From Opitutus terrae PB90-1 (GTDB lineage Bacteria; Verrucomicrobiota; Verrucomicrobiia; Opitutales; Opitutaceae): 64,000 nt of DNA. Positions within the stretch are counted from its first letter, which is position 1. Every line of letters starts with the position of its first letter. The stretch spans positions 5,031,001-5,095,000 of the forward strand of contig NC_010571.1 of the NCBI RefSeq assembly GCF_000019965.1, given 5' to 3'. Of this stretch, positions 14,688-22,686 are shown piece after piece. The notes under the pieces are model-generated. The model did not search any database. It was not told the origin of the DNA and saw only the letters and a list, made by a program, of their open reading frames with translations. A program made the translations under genes and the position numbers.

Positions 14688-16772
14688 ATGGTTTCTCCTG
14701 CCTCTTCCCAGCCCCGCGAAATGCTGAAGACCCTTCCCGGCGACGACGTGCGCCAGATCATGTGGCGGTTTCAGCACCGTTACGATCTGCAGATGTTGAT
14801 CCAATCCTCGCGCGGCGTCGCCCGCGGACTGGTGGCGCACCTCGTCGCGGAAGGCGCGCGCAACAGTCACGAGTGGACCGCCGCGAAGCAGCAACTGCTC
14901 AAAGCCTACGACGAAGCCGGCATCACGACGTGCTTCATGGATCCGCATCAGGGCGGATTCATCGAGGGCCCGAAGAATCTCGCGCTCGCGCTCGTCGCCC
15001 TCGAGCTCGCCTGGGTCGACGCCGGCGCCGCCACCGGCAGTCTCGCCGGCAACCTCGCTCTCTCCCCCATCCACGAGCGCGGCACCCAGGCCCAACGCGA
15101 CGTCTACATGAGCCGCTGCGTCCCGCCGCAGCCGGGCGAACAGAAGCAGGTCTGGCGCGGCGCGTTCAGTCTGACCGAGCCCTTGCCGTATGTCGGCGTG
15201 GAGACCGGCCTGCTCAGCGGCCGCGTGTCGATCGCGGAATGGCCGGACGGACAGGAGCCGCTGCTGCAGGTCGACAAGCGCGCGCGCTTCATCACCAACA
15301 TGGGTTTCGCGAACTTCACGACGGCCGCCGTTGAGAGCGCCGATCCGCGCCTCAAGGGCAGCTGCATCGTGATCCTCGAGGAGACCGATCCCGGCACGTA
15401 CGACCGCGGCGTGCCAACGCGCAAGATGGTGCACCAGCTGTCGTCGACCAACGATCCGGTGTTCAGCCTCAAGGTGCCCGCGAGCCGGATCATCGGCGGC
15501 TACACGATCAAGGATGGCGTGATCATTCCAAACTACAGCCACGGTGAAATCATCGAGGCCGTGTTCCGCCGCACGCGCGTGACCGTCGGCATCATGACCG
15601 CCGCCAAACTGCTCTCGGCAGTCGAGCCGGTGATTCGCTATCACCGCAATCGGTTCCGCGGCGCCTCGAGCGTCAATCCTGGCACGCCCCGGTTCGACCA
15701 GGGGCTGCAGCAGAAGGAAGACTGCCTGCAACGGCTCGTGGATATCTGGGCCAACGGCGAGGCCGCGGCCTCGCTCGGGTTCGCCGCCGCCCGGCTCTTC
15801 GACGAGCTCGATCCGCTCGAAAAACTCAAGGACCAGAAGTTCGCCGAACAGAAAATCGCGCCCGGCATGGCGCAGATGAAGGCGTTTCGGGCCATCGCGA
15901 AACAGGCACTCGAGTTCATCGCGCTCGAGGCGCAGCCCGCGGCGACACGCGATGCCGCGCGTTACGAGGCGCTGAAAGCCGACGCGCTCGTGCAGTATCT
16001 CATCCTCGACTCGCAGGCCAACGTCCTCTGCCCCGCGACCAAGCTCTGGAACACCGGCCACGGCGCGAACGTCATGCGCGAAGCGGTCAGCCTCGTCGGC
16101 GGCTACGGCATCACCGAAGACTGTCCGGGTTTCCTCGGCCACAAATGGATGGATGCCCAGCTCGAGGCCACCTACGAAGGGCCGGAAGCGGTGCAGCGTC
16201 GCCAGCTTTCGGTGACGATGACCAACGAGGTTTTCCTCGGCTCGTGCCGTAGCTGGATCCGCGACCTGCAGCAGATCGCCGCCACCCATCCCGGCATCGG
16301 TGCAAACTCAGTCGCCGCGGGCATGGAGCTGTGGCTCTGGACGCTCGAACATCTGCAGAAGGGCACCGACGCGCTTGGCGCAAAACTCTTCTCGAGCAAT
16401 CGGCAGGGCGTCACGTTTCCGCTCGCCGATGCACTGTGCTGGCTCCTCGCCTCGCGCCAGCAAATCCTCGATGTGATCGAACTCGAGACGAAGGGCCACG
16501 AAAGCGCCACGCTCGCCGATGGCCTCAGCGGCTACGTCAATTTCTTCACCGATCTTTGCGCGGTGCAGGCCGCGACGGCCGCCGGCGAAGTCGGCCGGAT
16601 TTGCGCCGAATTGGTCTACGGTTACGGCAGCGCGCCCGCGGGAGCCGAGTCGTTCGTCGCACTGCGTACGAAGCTCGACGCGAGCCTCGCGGGGGCCCGG
16701 CTCGCCAAGGACCGCGCCGCGGACGCCCTCACCACCGTCATGATTCCCGAGGCGCTCGATTATCCCGCGTAG
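14688..16772 (+). CDS. Acyl-CoA dehydrogenase family flavoprotein, 694 residues
   Basis: This is an FAD-dependent dehydrogenase of the acyl-CoA dehydrogenase fold, long like the VLCAD/ACAD9 and related bacterial types. Visible signatures include GAFSLTEP in the middle domain and the C-terminal block SLVGGYGITEDCPGFLGHKW. This is followed by TYEGPEAVQRRQ, where Glu497 corresponds to the catalytic base. The extra 200 C-terminal residues are helical, and QGVTFPLADALCWLLASRQQ is typical. It heads an operon with a FixC/ETF-QO-like protein and EtfB/EtfA homologues, so its electrons very likely enter that ETF. The substrate is unknown; no other β-oxidation gene is nearby. Confidence 0.85.
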   Translation: MVSPASSQPREMLKTLPGDDVRQIMWRFQHRYDLQMLIQSSRGVARGLVAHLVAEGARNSHEWTAAKQQLLKAYDEAGITTCFMDPHQGGFIEGPKNLALALVALELAWVDAGAATGSLAGNLALSPIHERGTQAQRDVYMSRCVPPQPGEQKQVWRGAFSLTEPLPYVGVETGLLSGRVSIAEWPDGQEPLLQVDKRARFITNMGFANFTTAAVESADPRLKGSCIVILEETDPGTYDRGVPTRKMVHQLSSTNDPVFSLKVPASRIIGGYTIKDGVIIPNYSHGEIIEAVFRRTRVTVGIMTAAKLLSAVEPVIRYHRNRFRGASSVNPGTPRFDQGLQQKEDCLQRLVDIWANGEAAASLGFAAARLFDELDPLEKLKDQKFAEQKIAPGMAQMKAFRAIAKQALEFIALEAQPAATRDAARYEALKADALVQYLILDSQANVLCPATKLWNTGHGANVMREAVSLVGGYGITEDCPGFLGHKWMDAQLEATYEGPEAVQRRQLSVTMTNEVFLGSCRSWIRDLQQIAATHPGIGANSVAAGMELWLWTLEHLQKGTDALGAKLFSSNRQGVTFPLADALCWLLASRQQILDVIELETKGHESATLADGLSGYVNFFTDLCAVQAATAAGEVGRICAELVYGYGSAPAGAESFVALRTKLDASLAGARLAKDRAADALTTVMIPEALDYPA

Positions 16773-16786
16773 CGTTCTCTCACCTC

Positions 16787-16814
16787 ATAGGTCCCACCCG
16801 TCCGATAGGTCCCA
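16787..16814. repeat. ATAGGTCCCA direct repeat in the acyl-CoA dehydrogenase/FixC-like gap
   Basis: ATAGGTCCCA occurs at 16787-16796 and again at 16805-16814, with an 18-bp period, inside the 54-bp junction between two co-directional genes. It may be a remnant of a short dispersed repeat or a regulatory double site. Confidence 0.4.
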
Positions 16815-16826
16815 TTCAGCCACGCC

Positions 16827-18683
16827 ATGAGCACCTCTCTCCCCGATCGTCAGTCGATGTCGGTCGACATCGTTTGCGTTGGGTTTGGGCCCGCGATGGG
16901 TGGATTTCTCACCACGCTGTCGCGGCAGCTCGTCAAGGAAGACGGCACACCGGCGGTCGAAAGCCCCAGCGCGCCGGGCCTGCCGCCGCAGGTGATCTGC
17001 TACGAGCGCGCCGATGACTTGGGCTTCGGCGTCTCCGGCGTCGTCACTCCGGCGCGCGCGATCAAGCAGAGTTTCCCGCAGTTCGATCCTGCGCAGGTGC
17101 CGATGGCCGCCCCGGTGAAGCACGAGAAGATCGCCTATCTGCTCGACCCGATCGGCGCGAGTCGTCGCTCGACCGCATTGCGCGTGGCCGACGCGCTCAT
17201 CCGCGCCGGCCAATGGGCGCTGCCTTACGAACATCAGGCGGTGAACCTGCCCTGGACGCCGCCGTTCCTGCGCAAGCACGACGGCCTCGTGCTCTCGATG
17301 GGCCAATTCATGCAGTGGGTGGGCTCGCAGGTGATGGGATCCGGCACCGTGCAGGTGTGGCCCTCCACTCCCGTGGCGAGTCCGTTGTTCGAAAACGGCA
17401 GCGTCGTCGGCGTCCGGCTGATCGATCAGGGCACGGACAAACAGGGACAACCCGCGGACGGGTTCATGCCCGGGATGGACATCCGCGCCGCGCTCACCGT
17501 CGTAGGCGACGGACCCGTCGGCGCACTCGGCCGGCAACTCGATGAACACTTCCGGCTGCCGATGGGCAATCACCAGTTCGATTGGGCGATCGGCATGAAG
17601 GCCGTGGTCGATCTGCCGCCGCACGTCGAGCTCGCGCCTGGTACCGTTTTCCACACGTTCGGTTATCCCGAGCCCGAGATTTTTGGTTTTATGTACGTGC
17701 ATCCGGGACGGATCGCCTCGCTCGGCATTTTCGTGCCGTCGTGGTTCGATTCACCCGTCCGCACCGCCTACCGCTACCTGCAGCATTGGATGCTGCATCC
17801 GTATCTCTGGCGCTACCTCGAGGGCGGCACGCTGCGGTCGTGGGGCGCGAAATCGCTGCAGGAGTCCGGCCGCGCGGGTGAGCCACGACTCGCCGGCAAC
17901 GGCTACGCGCGCATCGGCGAGGGCTCCGGCAGCACCAACGTGCTCACCGGCTCTGGCGTCGACGAAGCGTGGGCCACCGGCACGATGCTGGCCGAGGGCG
18001 TGGTCGAGTTGCTCAAGGCCGGCAAGCCGTTCACGCAGGAAAACCTCGAGCAAGCCTACGTTCGCCGCCGGCGCGCGAGCTGGGTCGAACGCGAAGCCCG
18101 TGTCGCCGAACAAGCGCGCGACGGCTTTCAGCGCGGCGTGGTCACCGGCCTGCTCGGAATGGGCCTCACCGGACTCAGCGGCGGCCGGTTGAATCTCGGT
18201 GGTGATCCGAAACCCCCACATCGCCGCGTCCCGAGTCTCGAGTCCTACTACCGCGGCAAGCTCACGCCGGCCGAGATCCAGCAATTGCGCGAGGACTGTG
18301 CGGCGAAAGGCACCAGCCTGCGCGACGCGTTGATGGATCGCGTGGGCTGGCCGGCCGTCCCGCTGGATGGCAAGCTGCTCATCTCGCAGCAGGACGCGCT
18401 GCTGACCGGCGGCAAGGTGCAGGCTCCGCCCGGCTACGCGGACCACGTCACGTTCGTCGACCCAAACACCTGTGCCCAGTGCGGCGTGAAGATCTGCATC
18501 GACGCGTGCTCCGGCCAGGCGATCAGCGCGGGCACCAACGGAGTCCCCCAGTTCGACCGCGAGAAATGCGTGCATTGCGGCGCCTGCCTCTGGAACTGCT
18601 CGCAACCGCACCCTTCGGATCCGCGGCGCACCAACATCGCGTTTCTCGCCGGCGCCGGCGGGCTGCACTCCGCAGAAAACTAG
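16827..18683 (+). CDS. FixC/ETF-QO-like flavoprotein fused to a FixX-like ferredoxin
   Basis: This 618-residue protein has an N-terminal FAD-binding region (IVCVGFGPAMGGF) and an ETF-quinone-oxidoreductase/FixC-like body with GVVTPARAIKQSFPQF and long amphipathic helices. The C-terminal 70 residues form a two-cluster ferredoxin. Cys549-x2-Cys552-x4-Cys557-x3-Cys561 and Cys581-x2-Cys584-x2-Cys587-x3-Cys591 have the spacing of FixX. Classical ETF-QO holds a single [4Fe-4S] cluster, so this looks like a natural FixC-FixX fusion. With the downstream EtfB/EtfA (FixA/FixB) it would pass electrons from the ETF to quinone or, if bifurcating, to ferredoxin as well. The fusion reading is mine, based on cysteine spacing. 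Confidence 0.8.
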   Translation: MSTSLPDRQSMSVDIVCVGFGPAMGGFLTTLSRQLVKEDGTPAVESPSAPGLPPQVICYERADDLGFGVSGVVTPARAIKQSFPQFDPAQVPMAAPVKHEKIAYLLDPIGASRRSTALRVADALIRAGQWALPYEHQAVNLPWTPPFLRKHDGLVLSMGQFMQWVGSQVMGSGTVQVWPSTPVASPLFENGSVVGVRLIDQGTDKQGQPADGFMPGMDIRAALTVVGDGPVGALGRQLDEHFRLPMGNHQFDWAIGMKAVVDLPPHVELAPGTVFHTFGYPEPEIFGFMYVHPGRIASLGIFVPSWFDSPVRTAYRYLQHWMLHPYLWRYLEGGTLRSWGAKSLQESGRAGEPRLAGNGYARIGEGSGSTNVLTGSGVDEAWATGTMLAEGVVELLKAGKPFTQENLEQAYVRRRRASWVEREARVAEQARDGFQRGVVTGLLGMGLTGLSGGRLNLGGDPKPPHRRVPSLESYYRGKLTPAEIQQLREDCAAKGTSLRDALMDRVGWPAVPLDGKLLISQQDALLTGGKVQAPPGYADHVTFVDPNTCAQCGVKICIDACSGQAISAGTNGVPQFDREKCVHCGACLWNCSQPHPSDPRRTNIAFLAGAGGLHSAEN

Positions 18684-18685
18684 CG

Positions 18686-18802
18686 CGGAAATTTCATGAA
18701 CAGGAGTGAAGCTCAGTCCGAAATTTCCGTCCGCCTGCGGCGGAGCGACCTTGTCGCTAGCCCCGACAGACGGAGGGCGGATGTTTCATGAACCTCATGA
18801 AA
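18686..18802. repeat. Cluster of AT-richer inverted repeats between the FixC-like and etfB genes
   Basis: CGGAAATTT (18686-18694) pairs with AAATTTCCG (18721-18729). Farther on, TTTCATGA (18784-18791) and TCATGAAA (18795-18802) form an 8+3+8 hairpin. The words ATTTCATGAA and TTTCATGAA recur. The first stem starts two bases after the stop codon and could attenuate transcription inside the operon. Confidence 0.45.
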
Positions 18803-18828
18803 TATCCGGGCTAGAATCCTCGACCTTC

Positions 18829-18940
18829 GGCCCGCGAATCACGCGAACCCCCGCGAATGCCGCCCGCACCGTCATCGCTAAAAACCCTCTCTCTTTCCAA
18901 CTCCGTTCGGCTTCGCGTCCATCCGCGTGATTCGCGGGCC
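18829..18940. repeat. 17-bp perfect inverted repeat upstream of etfB
   Basis: GGCCCGCGAATCACGCG at 18829-18845 is the exact reverse complement of 18924-18940, with a 78-bp interior. The right arm ends 14 bases before the etfB start. The wording (CGCGAATCACGCG) resembles short dispersed intergenic repeats of GC-rich bacteria. A miniature mobile element or a long-range stem are both possible. Confidence 0.55.
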
Positions 18941-18954
18941 CCTGTCTTATCCTC

Positions 18955-19767
18955 ATGAGTAACGCCTACCACATCGTCGTCTGCGGCAGCCTCGTGCCTG
19001 ATCCGCTGCAGACGCTGGAACCCATCAGCACGCCCACCGGGCCCGCGCTGAAAAACGAAATGATGTTGCCCGCCGTGCTCGACCCTTGGGCCGGCCACGC
19101 GCTGTTCGAAGCCGCGAACCTCGCGAAGAAAAATCCTGGCAGCAAGGTGTGGCTGGTGAGTATCGGCCCCAAGGCGAAGCTCCAGCAGGTGATGATGACG
19201 GTCGCGCAGAAGGTGCCGTTTGAACTCGTCGCGCTCGACGGCCCGGCCAGCGGATTCACCGAATCGGCCGACATTGCCGCTGCGCTCGCCACGGCGATCC
19301 AAGGCATCGCCGGACTCGATCGCTCGCGCCTGCTCGTTTTCGGCGGATGGGAATCCGCCTCGCGCGGCGCCGGCACGACCCTGCAGATGGTCGGCGAGCG
19401 GCTCGGCATCACCGATCAATTCCAAGGCGTGGACGAACTCACCGTGCAACCCGACGGCGTGATCCGCGTACTCGAGCGCATCGAGGGCGGCCGGCATCAG
19501 GTTTCCACGTGCAACGCGTTGCCCGCGCTACTCGGCTGGGCGACCGGCAATCTTCCCGAACCGCCCAATAACCCGCAGGTCGGAATGGCGAACATGCGCA
19601 CGGTCATGCCGGCGTTGCAGCGCGCGCAGCCGGCCAAGATCGCGAGTGACGGCGTCGCCTTCGCCAGCGTCTCGCTGCCCAAGCAGCGGCGCGAAACCAG
19701 GGTCGTCAAGGACCTCACGCCCGACGCCATCGCCGCCGAAATCGTCGCCTGGATCGGAAAGGAATAA
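18955..19767 (+). CDS. etfB: Electron transfer flavoprotein beta subunit family protein (FixA/EtfB-like)
   Basis: This 270-residue protein follows the EtfB fold: HIVVCGSLVPDPLQTLE at the N-terminus, ALFEAANLAKKNPGSKVWLV and VSIGPKAKLQQVMM around the nucleotide pocket, and LLVFGGWESASRGAGTT corresponding to the EtfB D-x-x-T/G loop. It pairs with EtfA encoded immediately downstream. In normal ETFs EtfB binds AMP, and in bifurcating ones a second FAD. The sequence is divergent enough that I cannot decide which. The operon order is acyl-CoA dehydrogenase, FixC-like, EtfB, EtfA. The 271-bp gap in front is unusual inside an operon and is rich in inverted repeats. Confidence 0.85.
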   Translation: MSNAYHIVVCGSLVPDPLQTLEPISTPTGPALKNEMMLPAVLDPWAGHALFEAANLAKKNPGSKVWLVSIGPKAKLQQVMMTVAQKVPFELVALDGPASGFTESADIAAALATAIQGIAGLDRSRLLVFGGWESASRGAGTTLQMVGERLGITDQFQGVDELTVQPDGVIRVLERIEGGRHQVSTCNALPALLGWATGNLPEPPNNPQVGMANMRTVMPALQRAQPAKIASDGVAFASVSLPKQRRETRVVKDLTPDAIAAEIVAWIGKE

Positions 19768-19771
19768 GCCC

Positions 19772-20806
19772 ATGGAAACCCTCCTCTTTCTCGCTCACAC
19801 CGAACCCGATGGCTCGCTCGCAAAGCCGGCACTCGAAACCCTCACGTCCGCGAAGTCGCTCGCGGCGAGCCTTAGCGCGACATTCGTCGCCGGGCTCGTC
19901 GGCGGTGAAGTGCAACCCGCAGCGAACCAGATCGCCGCTTGCGGTGCGACGCGCTTGCTCGGCGTCGCCGGCCCGGAGTTCGCGGCCTCGCGCTACGCCA
20001 CCGACATCGTCGCCATCGAAGCGCTCGCGAAATCCGCCAACGCCACGCTCGTCGTCGCGCCCGCCACGTCGCGCTGGAACCGCGTGCTCGCCGGCGCGGC
20101 GCAGCGGCTCGGCGGCCGGATCGACGCCCACGTCACCGGCGCGGCCGTCACCGAAGGGAAACTGAATCTCACGCGCTGGTACTACCGCCAGCGGATGGAA
20201 GCGGTGGTCCAGCGCACCCGCCGGCCGTGGTTCATCCTGCTTGAGTCGGGTTGCGCCGAGCCGTGGCAGGGCGCGGCCGGAACCGCGACCGTCGAAGCTG
20301 TCGCCGTCCCGCTCACTCCTGCCCAGCAGCACACTGCCGTGGTCGGCGTGCAGGCGCCCGCCGCCGACGCGCAGACCATCCGGCCCGACGCCCAGCTTCT
20401 GTTCGTCGCCGGCGCGGGCTGGACCAAGAAACAATCCGACGGCCAGCCGCACGTGCCGGAAGCCGAAAAACTGATCCTCGATTTTCTCGGCAAAACCAAG
20501 GCCTCGCTCGGCAGCACCAAGTCGCTCGTCGATCTCAGCGGCGAAGGTCAGGCCGTGCTCCCGTTCATGTCGCACCTCAACCAGGTCGGCCAGACCGGCT
20601 CCACGCCGCGGCACCCGAAAGGTCTGGCGACGTGCTGCCACGGTGAGGAGCCGCACACCGTCGGCTGGCGGTTCATCAACGAGCGCCGCGCGATCAATCT
20701 CAACCCGAGCTGCAGCTGGGCGCAGGGCAAGGCCGACGTCCTCTACGTCGCCGACGCGTTCGCGGTCATGCGCAAGGTGAACGAGCTTCTTGCCGCGAGA
20801 TCCTAG
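19772..20806 (+). CDS. etfA: Electron transfer flavoprotein alpha subunit family protein (FixB/EtfA-like)
   Basis: This 344-residue protein starts four bases after the etfB stop. The N-terminal half has the EtfA Rossmann-like region (LVVAPATSRWNRVLAGAAQRLGG). The C-terminal FAD domain contains the diagnostic NQVGQTG and, near the end, VLYVADAFAVMRKVNELL. Where ordinary EtfA has the conserved ISGAIQH helix cap, this protein has GLATCCHGEEPHTVGWR, a vicinal cysteine pair. The expected final INxD strand reads AINLNPSC. FAD binding by the C-terminal domain is likely, but the cap is atypical, hinting at a changed redox potential or partner. Confidence 0.83.
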   Translation: METLLFLAHTEPDGSLAKPALETLTSAKSLAASLSATFVAGLVGGEVQPAANQIAACGATRLLGVAGPEFAASRYATDIVAIEALAKSANATLVVAPATSRWNRVLAGAAQRLGGRIDAHVTGAAVTEGKLNLTRWYYRQRMEAVVQRTRRPWFILLESGCAEPWQGAAGTATVEAVAVPLTPAQQHTAVVGVQAPAADAQTIRPDAQLLFVAGAGWTKKQSDGQPHVPEAEKLILDFLGKTKASLGSTKSLVDLSGEGQAVLPFMSHLNQVGQTGSTPRHPKGLATCCHGEEPHTVGWRFINERRAINLNPSCSWAQGKADVLYVADAFAVMRKVNELLAARS

Positions 20807-20841
20807 CTCCCCCGCGCCCATCTGCAGCCCCCCGCCTCGGC

Positions 20842-20868
20842 CCAATGTAACCTGTTAGGTTACATTGG
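20842..20868. promoter_or_regulatory. 27-bp perfect inverted repeat, operator-like
   Basis: CCAATGTAACCT (20842-20853) and AGGTTACATTGG (20857-20868) form a perfect 12+3+12 dyad. It lies 36 bp after the etfA stop and 68 bp before a small membrane-protein gene. It could be an operator (TGTAACCT half-sites) or a terminator hairpin of the ETF operon, although no U-tract follows. A degenerate copy lies at 55978-56007. Confidence 0.55.
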
Positions 20869-20936
20869 CGGAGTGCCGTCGCCGACAATCCGCGTTGCCT
20901 CGCGGCCTGTTCGCGCGAGGATGCCATGTCGCCCGC

Positions 20937-21227
20937 ATGAACTCGGCCGATTCCTCACCCCCTCCCCCCGCCGCGGTTCCTTCCGGTTCCAACGCGCCGT
21001 ACGGACCGACGCGGTGGGTGCCGTGGATGATGGTGGCCACGCTGGCAATTCTTTGCGCCTGTTTGGCGCAGCTCTGGTTTATGACACGCGCAGAGAACGC
21101 CCTCCTGCGTGACCAGCAGCGGCTCACAGAGCTGGAATTACGCAACGCGCGCCAGCACGCCGAAGCCGAACGCATCCTGACGCAGCGCGAGATCGCTGAC
21201 CTGCGGAGACAGCTTTCCCCTCGGTAA
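20937..21227 (+). CDS. Small membrane protein with coiled-coil tail, hypothetical
   Basis: This 96-residue protein has a Pro/Ser-rich N-terminus of about 25 residues, one transmembrane helix (WVPWMMVATLAILCACLAQL) and a charged helical tail likely to form a coiled coil (LLRDQQRLTELELRNARQ, then EAERILTQREIADLRRQL). The topology is that of an anchor or anti-sigma-like adaptor, but no specific family was recognised. The perfect palindrome 68 bp upstream may regulate it. Confidence 0.6.
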   Translation: MNSADSSPPPPAAVPSGSNAPYGPTRWVPWMMVATLAILCACLAQLWFMTRAENALLRDQQRLTELELRNARQHAEAERILTQREIADLRRQLSPR

Positions 21228-21400
21228 AATTCGCTCTGCCGCCGCCACAGGCCGCCGATCGAACTGGTCATCGGCCAGCGAGCGAGATTCCACCCACGGT
21301 CAGCCGCGGCTGCCCATGGTCCGCCCGGTCTTTTGGGGGCGAAAACGGATCACAGACTAGGACTTGCCAGACGTGCCATCACCCTAACACTGCGCCCGGT

Positions 21401-22585
21401 ATGATTATCCAACCCCGCGTTCGCGGATTTGTCTGCGTCACCTCTCACCCCGTGGGTTGTGCCGCTCACGTTCAGGAATGGATCGATTACGTTAAGTCGA
21501 AGGGCGTGATCGCCCACGGGCCGAAGAAGGTCCTCGTGATCGGTGCCTCCACGGGCTACGGGCTGGCTTCCCGAGTGACCGCCGCGTTCGGATCCGGCGC
21601 CGCCACGATCGGCGTGTTCTACGAGCGTCCCTCCGAGGAGGGACGGTTGGCGACGCCGGGTTGGTATAACAGCATCGGGTTCACGCGCGCCGCGCGCGCC
21701 GCCGGGCTATACGCCCGCAACTTCAACGGCGACGCCTTTTCCGACGACATCAAGAAGCAGGTGCTCGACGCCATCAAAGCCGATCTCGGCCAGGTGGACT
21801 TGGTCATCTACTCGCTCGCTTCGCCCCGCCGGACGCATCCGCGCACCGGGACGGTGCACAAATCCGTCCTCAAACCCGTCGGTGCGCCCTACACCAACAA
21901 GACGGTCGACACCGACACCGGGATCGTCAGCGAGATCACGATCGAACCCGCCACCGAAACCGAGATCGCCGACACGATCGCGGTGATGGGCGGCGAGGAT
22001 TGGGAGCTGTGGATGCACGCCCTCCGCGACGCCAACCTCCTCGCGCCCAACGCGCAAACCGTCGCCTACTCTTACATCGGCCCGGAGGTCACCTGGCCGG
22101 TCTACAAAAACGGCACGATCGGTCTCGCCAAGAACGACCTGGAGCGCGCCGCGCAAGCGCTCGACGCACTGCTCAAGCCCACCGGCGGCCGCGCGTTCAT
22201 CGCGGTGAACAAGGCGCTGGTCACGCAAGCCAGCTCGGCGATTCCCGTCGTGCCACTCTACATTTCGATTCTCTACAAGATCATGAAGGCCCGCGGTACG
22301 CATGAACGCTGCATCGAGCAGATGCAGCGGCTGTTCGCGACGCACATGTACAACGGCCAGACGCCGCGCTTCGACGAGACGGGCCGCGTCCGGATCGACG
22401 ATCTCGAGATGGCGCCCGAAGTCCAGGCAGCCGTGCGTGAGATCTGGCCGACGGTGACCACCGCCAACCTCGTCGAACGCACCGACATCGCTGGCTATCG
22501 TTCGGAATTCCTCCGGCTCTTCGGCTTCGGCATGCCCGGCGTCGACTACCAGGCCGACGTCGATCCGCACATTCCGATGATCTGA
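21401..22585 (+). CDS. fabV: Trans-2-enoyl-ACP/CoA reductase FabV
   Basis: This 394-residue NAD(P)H-dependent enoyl reductase carries out the last step of each fatty-acid elongation cycle. It is an SDR-superfamily enzyme, larger than FabI and resistant to triclosan in known cases. The start MIIQPRVRGFVCVTSHPVGC is the typical FabV N-terminus. The cofactor loop is VLVIGASTGYGLASR, and VDLVIYSLASPRR follows. The Tyr-x8-Lys active site is complete: Tyr235 and Lys244 in VYKNGTIGLAK. Length is normal for the family. No FabI is present in the window. Transcribed alone, with a 173-bp upstream gap. Confidence 0.97.
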   Translation: MIIQPRVRGFVCVTSHPVGCAAHVQEWIDYVKSKGVIAHGPKKVLVIGASTGYGLASRVTAAFGSGAATIGVFYERPSEEGRLATPGWYNSIGFTRAARAAGLYARNFNGDAFSDDIKKQVLDAIKADLGQVDLVIYSLASPRRTHPRTGTVHKSVLKPVGAPYTNKTVDTDTGIVSEITIEPATETEIADTIAVMGGEDWELWMHALRDANLLAPNAQTVAYSYIGPEVTWPVYKNGTIGLAKNDLERAAQALDALLKPTGGRAFIAVNKALVTQASSAIPVVPLYISILYKIMKARGTHERCIEQMQRLFATHMYNGQTPRFDETGRVRIDDLEMAPEVQAAVREIWPTVTTANLVERTDIAGYRSEFLRLFGFGMPGVDYQADVDPHIPMI

Positions 22586-22600
22586 CGCGCGGACGGCGCG

Positions 22601-22680
22601 AAGGAGTAGGTGCCAAGTGACAAGCATCAAGACCCCCGGGGGCCGAGTTCTTGCCACTTGGCCCTTGCTCCTTGTTACTT
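22601..22680. repeat. Inverted heptad array (AAGNNNN x5 / NNNNCTT x5)
   Basis: Five consecutive 7-bp units with AAG (once AGG) at their start (22601-22635) are followed by a 10-bp GC core and five units ending in CTT (22646-22680). The variable positions differ from unit to unit, so this is a phase-conserved, sequence-degenerate array with overall inverted symmetry. It fills nearly the whole gap between fabV and dtd. A second copy lies at 40095-40187. Confidence 0.55.
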
Positions 22681-22686
22681 CGTTCC

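Noticed and set aside
14376-16289. A 637-codon minus-strand frame opposite the acyl-CoA dehydrogenase
   Set aside because: The sense strand encodes a dehydrogenase with its catalytic motifs; the antisense frame is a third-position GC artefact.
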